From Methanobrevibacter woesei (GTDB lineage: Archaea; Methanobacteriota; Methanobacteria; Methanobacteriales; Methanobacteriaceae), in the NCBI RefSeq assembly GCF_003111605.1, contig NZ_MZGU01000006.1, positions 62,001-126,000 on the forward strand: a stretch of 64,000 nucleotides of DNA, in the 5' to 3' direction. Position numbers and translations under genes: made by a program. Below the pieces are notes generated by a model. That model did no database searches. It saw nothing but the letters and a program-made list of their open reading frames with translations, and was not told the origin of the DNA. Shown here in pieces: positions 36,968-46,043 of the stretch (position 1 is its first letter; the number at the start of each line of letters is the position of its first letter).

Positions 36968-37510
36968 TTATTTAAGTAAAAAATCAGCCCATGTAAAATT
37001 ATAAATATCCTTATTTTTACTCCAGTAATTCAGTTTATCAATATATTCCTGTTTTCTGGATTCTATAAACTCAAAACAGTCATCAATTCCATATCTATGA
37101 ACAAATGAAGTTAAATCATATATTGGATATCCCATTGCATGACCTGCAGTGTGAACAACAGAACAGGCTTGGCCAACTGCATGAACAGTAGCTATATCTT
37201 CCTTATTATCAATTTCTTTTGCAAAACCATGACAGTCTAGAATTTTACGCTGTGCAATAGGCATTTTAATTTCTCCTCTTGCCCATGCTTTTGAATAGAC
37301 CAATGCATCTCTTGGACGATTTTCATGAGGGTATTTCTCCTCTAGAACCTTAATAGATTCACATGCCAAATCAAAAGCCCACATTACAAGAACTATTCTG
37401 TTTTGTTTTTCCACTAAAGATGCCAAATCCTCTAAAAATTCACAGTCTTTCCTGAATAATATCTGATTTTTTCTCTTAAGCTTGATTTTAACATCATCTA
37501 ACCAATTCAT
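36968..37510 (-). CDS. Imm5-like putative immunity protein
   Basis: 180-aa helical protein. The segments RIVLVMWAFDLACESIKVLEEKYP, ENRPRDALVYSKAWARGEI and AVGQACSVVHTAGHAMGYPIYDL match the pattern of a family annotated as putative immunity protein (Imm5-like), which in bacteria protects against secreted polymorphic toxins. No toxin gene is adjacent, so here it is an orphan. Immunity assignment rests on my memory of the family; another helical-bundle function is possible. Start uncertain: ATG 37510 or TTG 37525; neither has a strong SD. Confidence 0.62.
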   Translation of the reverse strand: MNWLDDVKIKLKRKNQILFRKDCEFLEDLASLVEKQNRIVLVMWAFDLACESIKVLEEKYPHENRPRDALVYSKAWARGEIKMPIAQRKILDCHGFAKEIDNKEDIATVHAVGQACSVVHTAGHAMGYPIYDLTSFVHRYGIDDCFEFIESRKQEYIDKLNYWSKNKDIYNFTWADFLLK

Positions 37511-37613
37511 GAGATTACCATGCAAAATCCATTATTAAGTTTTTAAAAGAAGTTCTAATTGAAAAATAGGATTATTATAATAAAAAAAGTTAAAAAAAAG
37601 AGAAATAAAGTAT

Positions 37614-38189
37614 TTAGTTTAATACTTTACTTTTGATGATTTCTACTCTTTTAAGAGGGTAGATTTTTTTAGCTCTGTGATAAACTTCACTAGCTAATTT
37701 ACCGTTAACAGAAGACATTACTAATTCTTCAAAGGTTTTTTCAGCTGCATTTTCCATTAATAATTCAGTAATAACTTCTCTCATGTATTTTTGTTGGGAA
37801 GATTTAGCTCTCCTAGTAGTTACAGCTAATACGTGAAGTTTAATTTTACGATCATCTTTAGTTTTTACAATTGCAGAAGCGTCGATTCTACTGGTTCCTC
37901 TTCTAATCATGCTTCTAATGTAATCAGTAGTAGTTTTGTGACCAGTGAATTTGGTGTTTGCTACTTCTCCAGCTACATTGTCAATTTCAAATCTGAGTTT
38001 AATGTATTGTTTTGAGAAGTCACCGGTTAATTCCCTCATAGTTACTTCTACTCCCCTACCAATGAGGTAATCAGGATCTCTTGCTGGGGTTTCTCCAATT
38101 TCTTTGTCTTCGAAAGCTACTGGAGTTTTAATAGTATACCAATCTTTTTCTTTCCATGTGTCACGTACTCTACGTCTTGCTTTTGCCAT
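37614..38189 (-). CDS. rps3ae: small ribosomal subunit protein eS1 (S3Ae)
   Basis: 191-aa archaeal/eukaryotic ribosomal protein eS1. Starts AKARRRVRDTWKEKDWYTI; conserved stretches GRGVEVTMRELTGDFSKQYIKLRFEI and HVLAVTTRRAKSSQQKYMREV, and the C-terminal VYHRAKKIYPLKRVEIIKSKV. SD GGTGG lies 5 nt before the ATG. Single gene, with an oligo-T tract downstream (complement of 37580-37605) likely to terminate it. Confidence 0.96.
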   Translation of the reverse strand: MAKARRRVRDTWKEKDWYTIKTPVAFEDKEIGETPARDPDYLIGRGVEVTMRELTGDFSKQYIKLRFEIDNVAGEVANTKFTGHKTTTDYIRSMIRRGTSRIDASAIVKTKDDRKIKLHVLAVTTRRAKSSQQKYMREVITELLMENAAEKTFEELVMSSVNGKLASEVYHRAKKIYPLKRVEIIKSKVLN

Positions 38190-38513
38190 TATACCACCGT
38201 TATTTATTTTTCCTTAATTTTTGATTATAATAAAATATAGCTTTAGCTATTAAATTTTAGTAAATATTAATTTATAAAATAGCCTATAACATAATCTTTT
38301 TAATTAGAAAAAGAATTTATTTATTGAAAAACATTTATTAGGCTATCAAGAGTTTTAAAAGTCTTATTTAAAGAAATATTTATAAAGTTTGAAAAATTAT
38401 TATTAAAACCCGCCCATAAAGGTTATTATTAGTTTTTTTCTTTATGATATATAAAGATATTGAATCCCTTAATAAATAAAAATTAAAAATAAAAAAATAA
38501 TTAAAAAATTAAA
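38190..38513. other. 324-bp intergenic region upstream of eS1
   Basis: AT-rich gap holding the eS1 promoter on the minus strand; TTTATAAAT-like sequence at about 38268-38278 is the best TATA candidate. A short GC-containing island CCCGCCCATAAAGG (38409-38422) stands out from the surroundings but encodes nothing obvious on either strand. No ORF above 30 codons with an RBS was found. Confidence 0.4.
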
Positions 38514-38834
38514 TTAACTTCTCATAAAGTTGTAATGATCAATGTATCTTTTTAAAACTTCATCAATAGGACCTTCATCTGAAACTAATTTGATTTTAGC
38601 ATCATCCGCCTTAATTTTAGATTTAAATCCATATTTAACAGAAATAATAACATCACAATCTTCACATGCCTGTATAACTTTTCCACCTTGATGTTTATCA
38701 TCTTCCAGCTCTAAAATCCTATGTTCTAGAAGAGTTATTCCTTCATCATCATATTCGTAGATATAAAGAGAATATGCTTTTCCCAAATGCAAGTCTACAT
38801 TTTCACCATTTGAAGATGCAATAGCTATTTTCAT
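38514..38834 (-). CDS. NifX/NifB-like (dinitrogenase iron-molybdenum cofactor) domain protein
   Basis: 106-aa single-domain protein of the NifX/NafY-like fold, starting MKIAIASSNGENVDLHLGKA and containing GGKVIQACEDCDVIISVKYGFKSK. Such stand-alone domains are widespread in methanogens and may carry small metal clusters. It need not relate to nitrogen fixation: no nif gene is nearby. Start at 38834 fits the family, 13 bp after the flavoprotein stop; an upstream ATG (38855) would overlap that gene. Confidence 0.8.
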   Translation of the reverse strand: MKIAIASSNGENVDLHLGKAYSLYIYEYDDEGITLLEHRILELEDDKHQGGKVIQACEDCDVIISVKYGFKSKIKADDAKIKLVSDEGPIDEVLKRYIDHYNFMRS

Positions 38835-38847
38835 TTTAAAAAAGCCC

Positions 38848-39417
38848 CTAATCATTTAATTTTTTAATAATTTTTGCAACATTCTGTCCAAATAATTTGA
38901 TGGTGTTGATTCCTTCCTCATCATCAAGAGCAGTTCCTTCTGGTCCTGCAAATACCATGTTCCAGTAGTTACTTCCTGCAACAATCATGTTATTAATTCC
39001 AAAGAACATGTTCATTTCCTGTAAGGTTATTGTTTGGCCACCACGTCTTGCAACAGCAATTGGTCCTCCAACCATCCAGTCAAGGAACTTATCATTTCCT
39101 CTGGAGAGTTTACCAATTCTTTGAAGTGCAGCCATAATATCTCCTCTTGCAGTTCCAAAGTATACTGGAGCAGCAGGGATAAATCCTTCTGCATCTCTTA
39201 ATTTATCTGCAATCTCATTGATTCCATCATTAATAATACATTTTCCAGTTCCTGCACATTTACTGCATCCTAAACAGGATTGAATAGTTTTACCCCTTAA
39301 TCTTAGGATTTCAGTTTCCACTCCTTCTTTTTCAATCTCTTCAGCACAAACTTCTAAAACATCTTGAGTATTACTGTTTGCTCTTGGACTTGCATTTAAT
39401 AAAATAACTTTAACCAT
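38848..39417 (-). CDS. iron-sulfur flavoprotein (Isf)-like NADPH-dependent FMN reductase family protein
   Basis: 189 aa flavodoxin-like protein: FMN-phosphate loop LLNASPRANSNTQDVL, then the compact cysteine motif C-x2-C-x2-C-x5-C (CLGCSKCAGTGKC, about 48-60) typical of archaeal iron-sulfur flavoproteins, which move electrons or reduce oxygen and quinones. Part of the minus-strand run with mtnP-like and NifX-like genes, 12 bp after the former. Confidence 0.82.
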   Translation of the reverse strand: MVKVILLNASPRANSNTQDVLEVCAEEIEKEGVETEILRLRGKTIQSCLGCSKCAGTGKCIINDGINEIADKLRDAEGFIPAAPVYFGTARGDIMAALQRIGKLSRGNDKFLDWMVGGPIAVARRGGQTITLQEMNMFFGINNMIVAGSNYWNMVFAGPEGTALDDEEGINTIKLFGQNVAKIIKKLND

Positions 39418-39429
39418 TCTCTCACTTCC

Positions 39430-40191
39430 TTATGCTTCTGCACCATCTAAGGCATGTAAACATGCACAGTCTTTATCAGCATCTAAATTTTTAATAATTT
39501 CATAAATCAAATCTAATAATTCAGCCTGTTTAATCTCCATAACCTCAAATACTTCATCAATGGTTAATTTTTCAGGAGAGATTCCAGCTGCAAAATTAGA
39601 TACAATACAAATTGATGAATAGCACATTTCTCTTTCACGTGCTAAAGTAGCTTCTGGAAGACCAGTCATACCAACTACATCTCCACCAAGCATTTTAAAC
39701 ATTTTAATTTCAGCAGGAGTTTCAAATCTTGGCCCTTCTGTACAGACATAGGTTCCTCCAACAATTACATCTCCGCAACTAGCTATTGTTTTAGCTGTTT
39801 CATTACAATAAGGTTCAGTTGCATCAATATGAACCACCTTATCATTAAAGAAGGTTTTATCCCTAACTGATGTGAAATCTAGGAAATCATCAGGAATGAC
39901 AAAAGAACCAGGACCCATATTCTCATTAAGAGAACCAACAGAGTTGGTAGCAATTATTTTGGTTACTCCACACTGTTTTAATGCATCAATATTTGCCTTG
40001 TAGTTGATTTTATGTGGAGGAATGCTATGGCCTGAAGCATGTCTTGGAATGAATGCTACTTTTTTACCAGCCATATCTAGGATAGATACTTCCACATCAT
40101 CCCCATAGTCGGTTTTAACCATCTTTTTTTCAATATTATCTGCTTTTTCGGTGATTTCGTAAACACCACTTCCACCAATAATACCAATCAT
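39430..40191 (-). CDS. methylthioadenosine/methylthioinosine phosphorylase family protein
   Basis: 253-aa nucleoside phosphorylase of the MTAP/PNP trimeric family: GIIGGSGVYEI at the start, phosphate-binding PRHASGHSIPPHKINYKANI, SVGSLNENMGPGSFVIPDDF, and the purine site EGPRFETPAEI and GMTGLPEATLARE. In methanogens the preferred substrate of this class may be methylthioinosine. The extra C-terminal tail DKDCACLHALDGAEA has two cysteines in a CAC pattern. It lies 5 bp after rtcB. Confidence 0.87.
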   Translation of the reverse strand: MIGIIGGSGVYEITEKADNIEKKMVKTDYGDDVEVSILDMAGKKVAFIPRHASGHSIPPHKINYKANIDALKQCGVTKIIATNSVGSLNENMGPGSFVIPDDFLDFTSVRDKTFFNDKVVHIDATEPYCNETAKTIASCGDVIVGGTYVCTEGPRFETPAEIKMFKMLGGDVVGMTGLPEATLAREREMCYSSICIVSNFAAGISPEKLTIDEVFEVMEIKQAELLDLIYEIIKNLDADKDCACLHALDGAEA

Positions 40192-40196
40192 AAGAA

Positions 40197-41645
40197 TTAC
40201 CCTTTAGTTACTGCTAATGGAGATACTTTAGCTACTAATTTAGCTATTCCAGTTTCATCAGATACTCTTACAACACTGTCAACATCTTTATAAGCTTCAG
40301 GTGCTTCTTCTGCAATTACATTTGGTGATGTTGCCTTGATTTTAATTCCTTTTTCATTTAAGGATTTTTCAATGTCTTCACCTTTGTAATCTTTTTTAGC
40401 CTGAGTTCTGGAGAGCACTCTTCCAGCACCATGAGCAGTGGATCCAAAGGTTTCTTCCATAGCTACATCAGTCCCATGTAAAACATAGGATGCTGTACCC
40501 ATAGTTCCAGGAATAAGGACTGGCTGACCAACTTCCCTATATTTTTCAGGAACTTCTTCTCTTCCAGGACCAAATGCACGTGTTGCACCTTTTCTATGTA
40601 CAATAAGGGTTGTGTCTCTGCCATTAAGTTTATGAACTTCTTTTTTAGCAATGTTATGAGCTACATCATAAACTATTCCCATATCCATTTCTTTTGCAGA
40701 TTTTCCCATTACTTCTTCAAAGGTTTCACGTATCCAGTGAGTCATCATCTGACGATTTGCCCAAGCATAATTAGCTGCAGCATACATAGCTTTTAAATAA
40801 TCTTGAGCTTCATGAGTATCAAGTGGAGCGCAAGCTAGTTGTCTGTCTGGAATATCGATGTTGTGATTTTTATATGCTTTATCCATTAATCTCAAGTAAT
40901 CAGAACATACCTGATGACCGCAGCCTCTTGAACCACTGTGAATCATAATTACAATCATTCCTTCTTTAAGTCCAAATACTTCAGCTACTTCTGAATCATA
41001 GATATCTTCAACTTTTTGAATTTCTAAGAAATGATTACCTGAACCTAGAGAACCTAATTGAGGAATACCTCTTTTTTTAGCTTTATCACTTACTTTGGTG
41101 CTGTCAGCTTCTTTAATGCAACCGTTTTCTTCAAGGTATTCAAGGTCTTCTTCCCAACCATAGTCATTTTCAACAGCCCATTTAGCTCCATAGTCTAGGA
41201 CATCATTGATTTCATCTTCATCAAGTCTGATTTTTCCTTTACTGCCCACTCCAGATGGGATGTTTTTAAATAACTTCTCTACAAGCTCATCTAACTTATC
41301 AGCAATATCTTCTTCAGTGAGGTTGGTCCTTATTAATCTAACACCACAATTAATATCAAAACCTACTCCTCCAGGAGAAACAACACCATTTCTTTCATTA
41401 AATGCAGCTACTCCACCAATTGGAAATCCATATCCAAAATGAATATCAGGAAGACCAATTGCAAACTTTTGAACACCTGGCAAACATGCAACATTAGCTA
41501 TTTGTTCCATTGCACCGATTTCTAAGTTTTCAAAGCTTTCTTCATCAAGATATAATCTACCAGTAGCCCTCATTTTTTTATTGTAGCTACCTGAGATTTC
41601 ATAAACATTATCACGAATTTTAGTTATGTTATCTTTAATACTCAT
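40197..41645 (-). CDS. rtcB: tRNA-splicing ligase RtcB
   Basis: Joins tRNA exon halves with 2',3'-cyclic phosphate and 5'-OH ends, using GTP and Mn2+. 482 aa with no intein. Metal and nucleotide motifs: [12 protein letters not shown] (metal Cys), [36 protein letters not shown], and GSTAHGAGR with the His that I take as the guanylated nucleophile. Downstream of the gene for its activator archease. Start chosen at MSIKDN (41645); the GTG at 41654 has no better SD. Confidence 0.93.
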   Translation of the reverse strand: MSIKDNITKIRDNVYEISGSYNKKMRATGRLYLDEESFENLEIGAMEQIANVACLPGVQKFAIGLPDIHFGYGFPIGGVAAFNERNGVVSPGGVGFDINCGVRLIRTNLTEEDIADKLDELVEKLFKNIPSGVGSKGKIRLDEDEINDVLDYGAKWAVENDYGWEEDLEYLEENGCIKEADSTKVSDKAKKRGIPQLGSLGSGNHFLEIQKVEDIYDSEVAEVFGLKEGMIVIMIHSGSRGCGHQVCSDYLRLMDKAYKNHNIDIPDRQLACAPLDTHEAQDYLKAMYAAANYAWANRQMMTHWIRETFEEVMGKSAKEMDMGIVYDVAHNIAKKEVHKLNGRDTTLIVHRKGATRAFGPGREEVPEKYREVGQPVLIPGTMGTASYVLHGTDVAMEETFGSTAHGAGRVLSRTQAKKDYKGEDIEKSLNEKGIKIKATSPNVIAEEAPEAYKDVDSVVRVSDETGIAKLVAKVSPLAVTKG

Positions 41646-41751
41646 AGCAATCACAACATATATCTATAAATTTATGTTCGACCTTTATTAAATAAATTTG
41701 TATTATAAAAATTAGCTTCTTTTAGATTTTTTAAAATTAAAAAAAAATAAG

Positions 41752-42192
41752 TTATAAATCAAGAATAACACTGGATTTGTATAGATTATCCTCTTTAACA
41801 ATATCCATCATGTGAAATGTAATTGCCTTTACTTCTTCGCCCCTTTCATGAATTTCCCAGTTTATTTCTTCACCTTTTATAGTTGCATCAAGTTTGTAAT
41901 TTTCACCATCTTTTTTGATAGCTACATCAAATTGTGAAAATAACATGAACTCCACTTCATGCATAAACAACAATTCTTCAAGAAAATCATATAATAAAGA
42001 GATCTTATCCTCTGAAGTGACAGATATTTCCTTTGTTTCAACTGGTTTTATATCATCAGTATTTGAAATAACATTAAACATGGCTAATCCTGCATTTTCA
42101 AATACTTCTTCCAAATTATTTCCATAAGAGTAAAATCCAATATCTGCAGTTACATCAAAGAATTCAAAGGGTTTTTCTATATTTTTACACAT
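41752..42192 (-). CDS. archease, RtcB activator
   Basis: 146-aa archease, which speeds guanylylation of RtcB and broadens its nucleotide use. Signature FFDVTADIGFYSYG at residues 11-24 and the C-terminal metal-site part AITFHMMDIVKEDNLYKSSVILDL. The gene precedes rtcB by 106 bp on the same strand, the conserved archease-rtcB pairing. ATG 42192 or TTG 42201 are both possible starts. Confidence 0.88.
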   Translation of the reverse strand: MCKNIEKPFEFFDVTADIGFYSYGNNLEEVFENAGLAMFNVISNTDDIKPVETKEISVTSEDKISLLYDFLEELLFMHEVEFMLFSQFDVAIKKDGENYKLDATIKGEEINWEIHERGEEVKAITFHMMDIVKEDNLYKSSVILDL

Positions 42193-42285
42193 ACATTTCA
42201 ACTCTAAAAATATTACTTTTCAAATGGGGTCGCTCTTTCTTTATATTATACTTTTAAACAATATTAATTTAGCGATGTGATAAAA

Positions 42286-42468
42286 ATGTTAAAGACTTAT
42301 AATACTGATTTAAAAGCTGATTTAAGAAAAAGAAATTCCTTTACAGATGAAATACAATTCAGTAGTTATGATATTAAAGCTTGCATGGTGATACTTGCAG
42401 TATTTGCAGTATTGCTTTTATCTGTAATTTCTGTTGTAACAGCACAAAACCCTAGTTTCATATATTAA
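42286..42468 (+). CDS. small single-pass membrane protein, hypothetical
   Basis: 60-aa ORF on the plus strand between divergent archease and the convergent orc1. Polar, basic N-terminus (LKTYNTDLKADLRKRNSF) and one hydrophobic helix (about residues 33-54). TTTATATTATAC at about 42238-42249 is a plausible TATA box and GATGTGAT precedes the ATG. No family recognised; existence is moderately supported by promoter and hydrophobic pattern only. Confidence 0.45.
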   Translation: MLKTYNTDLKADLRKRNSFTDEIQFSSYDIKACMVILAVFAVLLLSVISVVTAQNPSFIY

Positions 42469-42571
42469 ATGAAATTTATTTTATAGAATATACCAAACCC
42501 TAATATATTTGCTGTAACATTATGCAAGTTGATCCATGCAAATTGTTAATGTTAACGGAAATTACAATATC

Positions 42572-42635
42572 AAAAAAAAAAGTTTAGGGAAAAGGTTAGT
42601 CCTCCAGATACAAATTGAAAGATCTTTTTCCTAAA
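42572..42635 (-). terminator. hairpin plus T10 terminator of orc1
   Basis: Arms 42624-42635 and 42583-42594 pair over 12 positions with one mismatch; on the minus strand a T-run (complement of 42572-42581) follows. It starts 5 nt after the orc1 stop. The large loop (29 nt) weakens it, but position and T-run fit an intrinsic terminator. Confidence 0.55.
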
Positions 42636-42639
42636 TTCA

Positions 42640-43758
42640 CTATTTTCTACATTTTGAGTAATCATTACTTGTAAATCTTGGAATTATTTCTCTTGAATTG
42701 CCACGAACACCTTTTCCAGTGAATTTGGTATCAATTAACCTTAAAAATTCTAGTTTTTCTAAAGTTCTGTTAAAGGTAGCATAGCTAACTCCTTTTTCTT
42801 CTTTGAATAATTCAGACAGATTACCTGCAGTGTAAATCTCTTCACTATCCATTATAATATCAAGCAATGCTCTTTCTGTATCATTTAATGAATTTAAAGT
42901 TTGAGACAAATCAATAGGAACTAATGAACCAATAGCTTTATCCAAATGTTCCTTGGTAATTTCACGGGCTGCCTCTGACTCTGCAATATTACCACAGGTT
43001 CTAAGTAAATTAATACCTATCCTCAAATCCCCTTTTTCATAGGTATACATAGCTATTTCTTCAATAATCTCTTCAGAAATTACATTTGGGAAGAATCCTG
43101 CATTAACCCTGTCTGTTAAAATACTTTGAATTTCTGAAAGAGAATATGGCTGAAAAATAACATCATTAGGAATAAAGACAGTTGTAACATTTTTATCAAA
43201 TGCAAACCTGAACTCCAAGTCTGATAAAATTGCAAAAATACTTGTCTTTACACCAGAAAACTCTTCATATGCCCTTAAAACATCATAAAATACTTTATTA
43301 ATTACTTTTCCCTGAAAAAGATAGTTAACATCATCTAATGCTAAAACAAGTGATTTCTTTTCTTTTTGAAGATATTGCATGATTTTAGTGTATATTCTAG
43401 TAAAAGGAACACCTGTTTCTGGAGGCAAATGTCCAAATATCTTTTTATATATTTGAGAAAAGATTCCGAATTTAGTTGTATGAATCTGGCAGTTAATATA
43501 AACACAAACCACTTTTGTTGTGTTCTTTTCAACTAATTCAAAAACTTTTTTAACAGCTGTTGTTTTCCCTGTTGCACATGATCCAAGAACGACTAGATTA
43601 GAAGGTTGACCACCACCAATTGCTGGCCTAATAGCTAAAGCCATACCTTCCATTTGACTATCCCGATAATTGTAGTTAGGTGGCACATAATCTGGATCAA
43701 ATGCGTTTATATTAGAAAATAAACTTTCATCATGCATTAAAATATCTTCAATTGCCAT
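42640..43758 (-). CDS. Orc1/Cdc6-type replication initiator
   Basis: 372-aa AAA+ ATPase of the Orc1/Cdc6 family. Walker A GSCATGKTT (about 59-67), Walker B LVLALDDVNYL, sensor-1-like TSIFAILSDLEF, sensor-2 region DLRIGINLLRTC, and a C-terminal winged helix (about 290-372, YATFNRTLEKLEFLRL). The opening is divergent and the P-loop has Cys-Ala in place of the usual Gly-x, suggesting the second (Cdc6-2-like) paralogue. I see no ORB-like repeats here, so nothing indicates an adjacent origin. Confidence 0.85.
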   Translation of the reverse strand: MAIEDILMHDESLFSNINAFDPDYVPPNYNYRDSQMEGMALAIRPAIGGGQPSNLVVLGSCATGKTTAVKKVFELVEKNTTKVVCVYINCQIHTTKFGIFSQIYKKIFGHLPPETGVPFTRIYTKIMQYLQKEKKSLVLALDDVNYLFQGKVINKVFYDVLRAYEEFSGVKTSIFAILSDLEFRFAFDKNVTTVFIPNDVIFQPYSLSEIQSILTDRVNAGFFPNVISEEIIEEIAMYTYEKGDLRIGINLLRTCGNIAESEAAREITKEHLDKAIGSLVPIDLSQTLNSLNDTERALLDIIMDSEEIYTAGNLSELFKEEKGVSYATFNRTLEKLEFLRLIDTKFTGKGVRGNSREIIPRFTSNDYSKCRK

Positions 43759-43797
43759 AATAATATTATAATTTTAACTAATATAAAAAAATGTTGA

Positions 43798-44523
43798 TTA
43801 TTTTAGGTTAATAATAGCTACATCCTCATTTTCACTAACCCAATTAGTTAATTTCTCAGCATATACAAGTTTTTTCTTCTTAATTTCATCAGCAGGACCA
43901 GTGGCTCCAGGAATATTTGGTCTTGAGTACTTGGTTACAACATCTCCAAAGTCCATTCCAGCTAGTATAATGTTTTCTGCTTCAAGTGCAACAGCTAAAA
44001 ATATTGCCCTATCACCATCAGTGAATCCTCCAAAGTTATAAAGGTTTCCATGAGGTTTGGATTGAGTAGTTCCTAAAATATTGTCAAAAAATGGAGTGTA
44101 TTTTAGAATAGCTTCCTTATTGTTGCCATGAGCATGAATAACCATTAATGAACCTCTGCAGTTTGCAAGTAAGATATCATTTATTGTTCCATCTAAATCA
44201 GTAGCTACAATATCTGGAATTATTTTCTCTTCAATAAGTGCAGTTGTTGCCCCGTCAGCAGCGATTAATGTATAGTCATTTAAATCATAATTTTCTTTAA
44301 GTTCCTGAATATGTTTTTTTAAGGAAGGGCCTGCTCCAAAGACAATGAAATCATTGCTTTTACGGTATGTGTGTATTAACTCATAAAGGTCTTCTAAAGT
44401 GAGTGCCCCTTCATCAAATAATATTTCATCAAGTTCCTTTGCTGATGCTTCATCATCATCCTTTGAAAAGCCAAAGTCATCTAAGATTTCATTATACCAT
44501 TTTTCCCAAATTCCAAAATCCAT
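43798..44523 (-). CDS. mptE: 6-hydroxymethyl-7,8-dihydropterin pyrophosphokinase (MptE)
   Basis: Adds pyrophosphate to 6-hydroxymethyl-dihydropterin in tetrahydromethanopterin synthesis. 241-aa archaeal (DUF115) enzyme unrelated to bacterial FolK. Motifs: FIVFGAGPSLKKHI, IAADGATTALIEEKIIPDIVATDLDG, VIHAHGNNKE, and GFTDGDRAIFLA around residue 180. Sits in a minus-strand run downstream of two YczE-type genes with a 10-bp gap. Confidence 0.88.
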   Translation of the reverse strand: MDFGIWEKWYNEILDDFGFSKDDDEASAKELDEILFDEGALTLEDLYELIHTYRKSNDFIVFGAGPSLKKHIQELKENYDLNDYTLIAADGATTALIEEKIIPDIVATDLDGTINDILLANCRGSLMVIHAHGNNKEAILKYTPFFDNILGTTQSKPHGNLYNFGGFTDGDRAIFLAVALEAENIILAGMDFGDVVTKYSRPNIPGATGPADEIKKKKLVYAEKLTNWVSENEDVAIINLK

Positions 44524-44533
44524 TTTAAAACAC

Positions 44534-45187
44534 CTACATTTTTTTCAAATCAACATCTTTTCCTGTTAAATAAGTATAAGCTTTGTTAATATATTTTAAT
44601 GTTATTCCAACAAAAATAGCTGAAATAATAGTTCCAATACCTACACTACCACCAATAACACCTAAAAATACATATGAAAGTACAAAGGATGCTATAACCA
44701 TTGTACTGTCAAAGAAAACCTTTATTCTTGGGAATAATCTTTTTGAAACAATAGCTATTGACTGAACAACTCCTTCACCAGCCAATGGCACTAAATTTGT
44801 AGGTACATAGAAAAACAGACCTAATGCAACTAAAAATATGCTTACAACCATCATAACCAATGCCCATAAAAAATTTGAAGGCTCTGGAATAAAATTGATT
44901 AAATTAACTGCGACAGTTGTGAAAAAACCAAAGATTATACTTACAGGTATCTGCAGGAGATGTTTCTTTTTAAATTTCCTTCTAAGTATAATAGGCTCTG
45001 TCAAGACAAGCAAAACATTGAATATTGAAGTAGCAAGTCCAACTTCAATTCCCCAAATCAACTCCATTGAATATGGAATAGAACTAATTGGAGTAGAACC
45101 TAAATTTGATTTTAGGGAAAATGCAATCCCCAAAGTCATAATAAATAAACCAAATAAATATTGTACAATTCTCCTAGTGGAATTCAT
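44534..45187 (-). CDS. YczE/YitT-type membrane protein (copy 1)
   Basis: 217 aa, five to six membrane helices. Start LFGLFIMTLGIAFSLKSNLGSTPISSIPYSMELI and the later SVGIGTIISAIFVGITLKYINK match the YczE family (DUF6198-like), often linked to transport or regulation but unproven. It is 18 bp downstream of a highly similar copy of the same length (45206-45859). Identical ends (DLKKM) and start pattern point to a tandem duplication. Confidence 0.75.
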   Translation of the reverse strand: MNSTRRIVQYLFGLFIMTLGIAFSLKSNLGSTPISSIPYSMELIWGIEVGLATSIFNVLLVLTEPIILRRKFKKKHLLQIPVSIIFGFFTTVAVNLINFIPEPSNFLWALVMMVVSIFLVALGLFFYVPTNLVPLAGEGVVQSIAIVSKRLFPRIKVFFDSTMVIASFVLSYVFLGVIGGSVGIGTIISAIFVGITLKYINKAYTYLTGKDVDLKKM

Positions 45188-45205
45188 AATTTTACTAAAT
45201 ACCTC

Positions 45206-45859
45206 CTACATTTTTTTTAAGTCAGCATTAAGACCTGTAAAGTGTAAAACTACTTTATTAATATATTTTAATGTTATTCCAACAAAAATAGCTGAGAAAA
45301 TAGTTCCAATACCTACACTACCACCAATAACTCCTGTAAATATGAAACATAAAACAAATGAAAGCACAACTACTGAAACATCAAAGAATACTTTAACTTT
45401 TGTAAATGGCTGATTAGATACAATAGCTATTGCCTGAGTGATTCCTTCCACTGATAAAGGAACAATATTTGTAGGAACATAAAAGAACAATCCTAAAGCA
45501 ACTAAAAATGTACTTACAAGCACCATAATTACAATTAGTATAATATTTGAAGTGTCTGGAAGCAAATTAACTAAATTAACAGATATTGTTGTAAAAAATC
45601 CAAACAATATTCCAACAGGGACTTGCAAGAAGTGTTTAGGCTTAAATGCCCTTCTCAATAATATCAATTCAGTTATAACAAGCATAGTATGAAATATAAC
45701 AGTTGCAACCCCTATTTCAATTCCCCAAATAACATTAAGTGTATATGGAATAGAACTAACAGGAGTAGAACCTAAATTAGATTTAATTGAAAGACCTACT
45801 CCTAATGTGATTAAAAATAAACCAAAAACATAATTAAAAATTCTTCGAAATTCTATCAT
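45206..45859 (-). CDS. YczE/YitT-type membrane protein (copy 2)
   Basis: 217 aa, same length and membrane topology as its neighbour; shared segments include SNLGSTPVSSIPYTLN, GIEIGVATVIFHTMLV, FFYVPTNIVPLS and GGSVGIGTIFSAIFVGITLKYINK. It is the first gene of the run that continues with copy 1, mptE and orc1. No transported substrate can be inferred. The two copies differ at scattered positions, so the duplication is not recent. Confidence 0.75.
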   Translation of the reverse strand: MIEFRRIFNYVFGLFLITLGVGLSIKSNLGSTPVSSIPYTLNVIWGIEIGVATVIFHTMLVITELILLRRAFKPKHFLQVPVGILFGFFTTISVNLVNLLPDTSNIILIVIMVLVSTFLVALGLFFYVPTNIVPLSVEGITQAIAIVSNQPFTKVKVFFDVSVVVLSFVLCFIFTGVIGGSVGIGTIFSAIFVGITLKYINKVVLHFTGLNADLKKM

Positions 45860-46043
45860 AATATTCTCCTAATGTAAAACAAATGTTCAATATTATATAT
45901 GTAAATCCTCTTTTAAAAAGACAATGTTTAATATAATAAAATTGAATAAAAATTCAAATTTTACATAATATTTAAAAAGTATAAAAATTAAAAAAGTAAC
46001 TAGCTATGAAAAGCTACTTATGTTCTAATTGGAGGAAAAATTA

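Noticed and set aside
38409-38422. GC-rich island CCCGCCCATAAAGG as a possible small RNA
   Set aside because: No convincing stem, promoter or terminator pair around it; kept only as a note in the intergenic entry.
38514-38834. Nitrogenase cofactor gene (nifX)
   Set aside because: The domain fold fits but no nif cluster is present, so a nif role and symbol would be overcalling.
42470-43797. Replication origin next to orc1/cdc6
   Set aside because: Flanking gaps are short (39 bp and about 170 bp) and show no repeated ORB-like elements; the gene looks like the non-origin paralogue.
44838-45413. 191-codon plus-strand ORF across the two YczE genes
   Set aside because: Shadow frame that bridges two real minus-strand genes; the apparent repeat in its product comes from the duplication.
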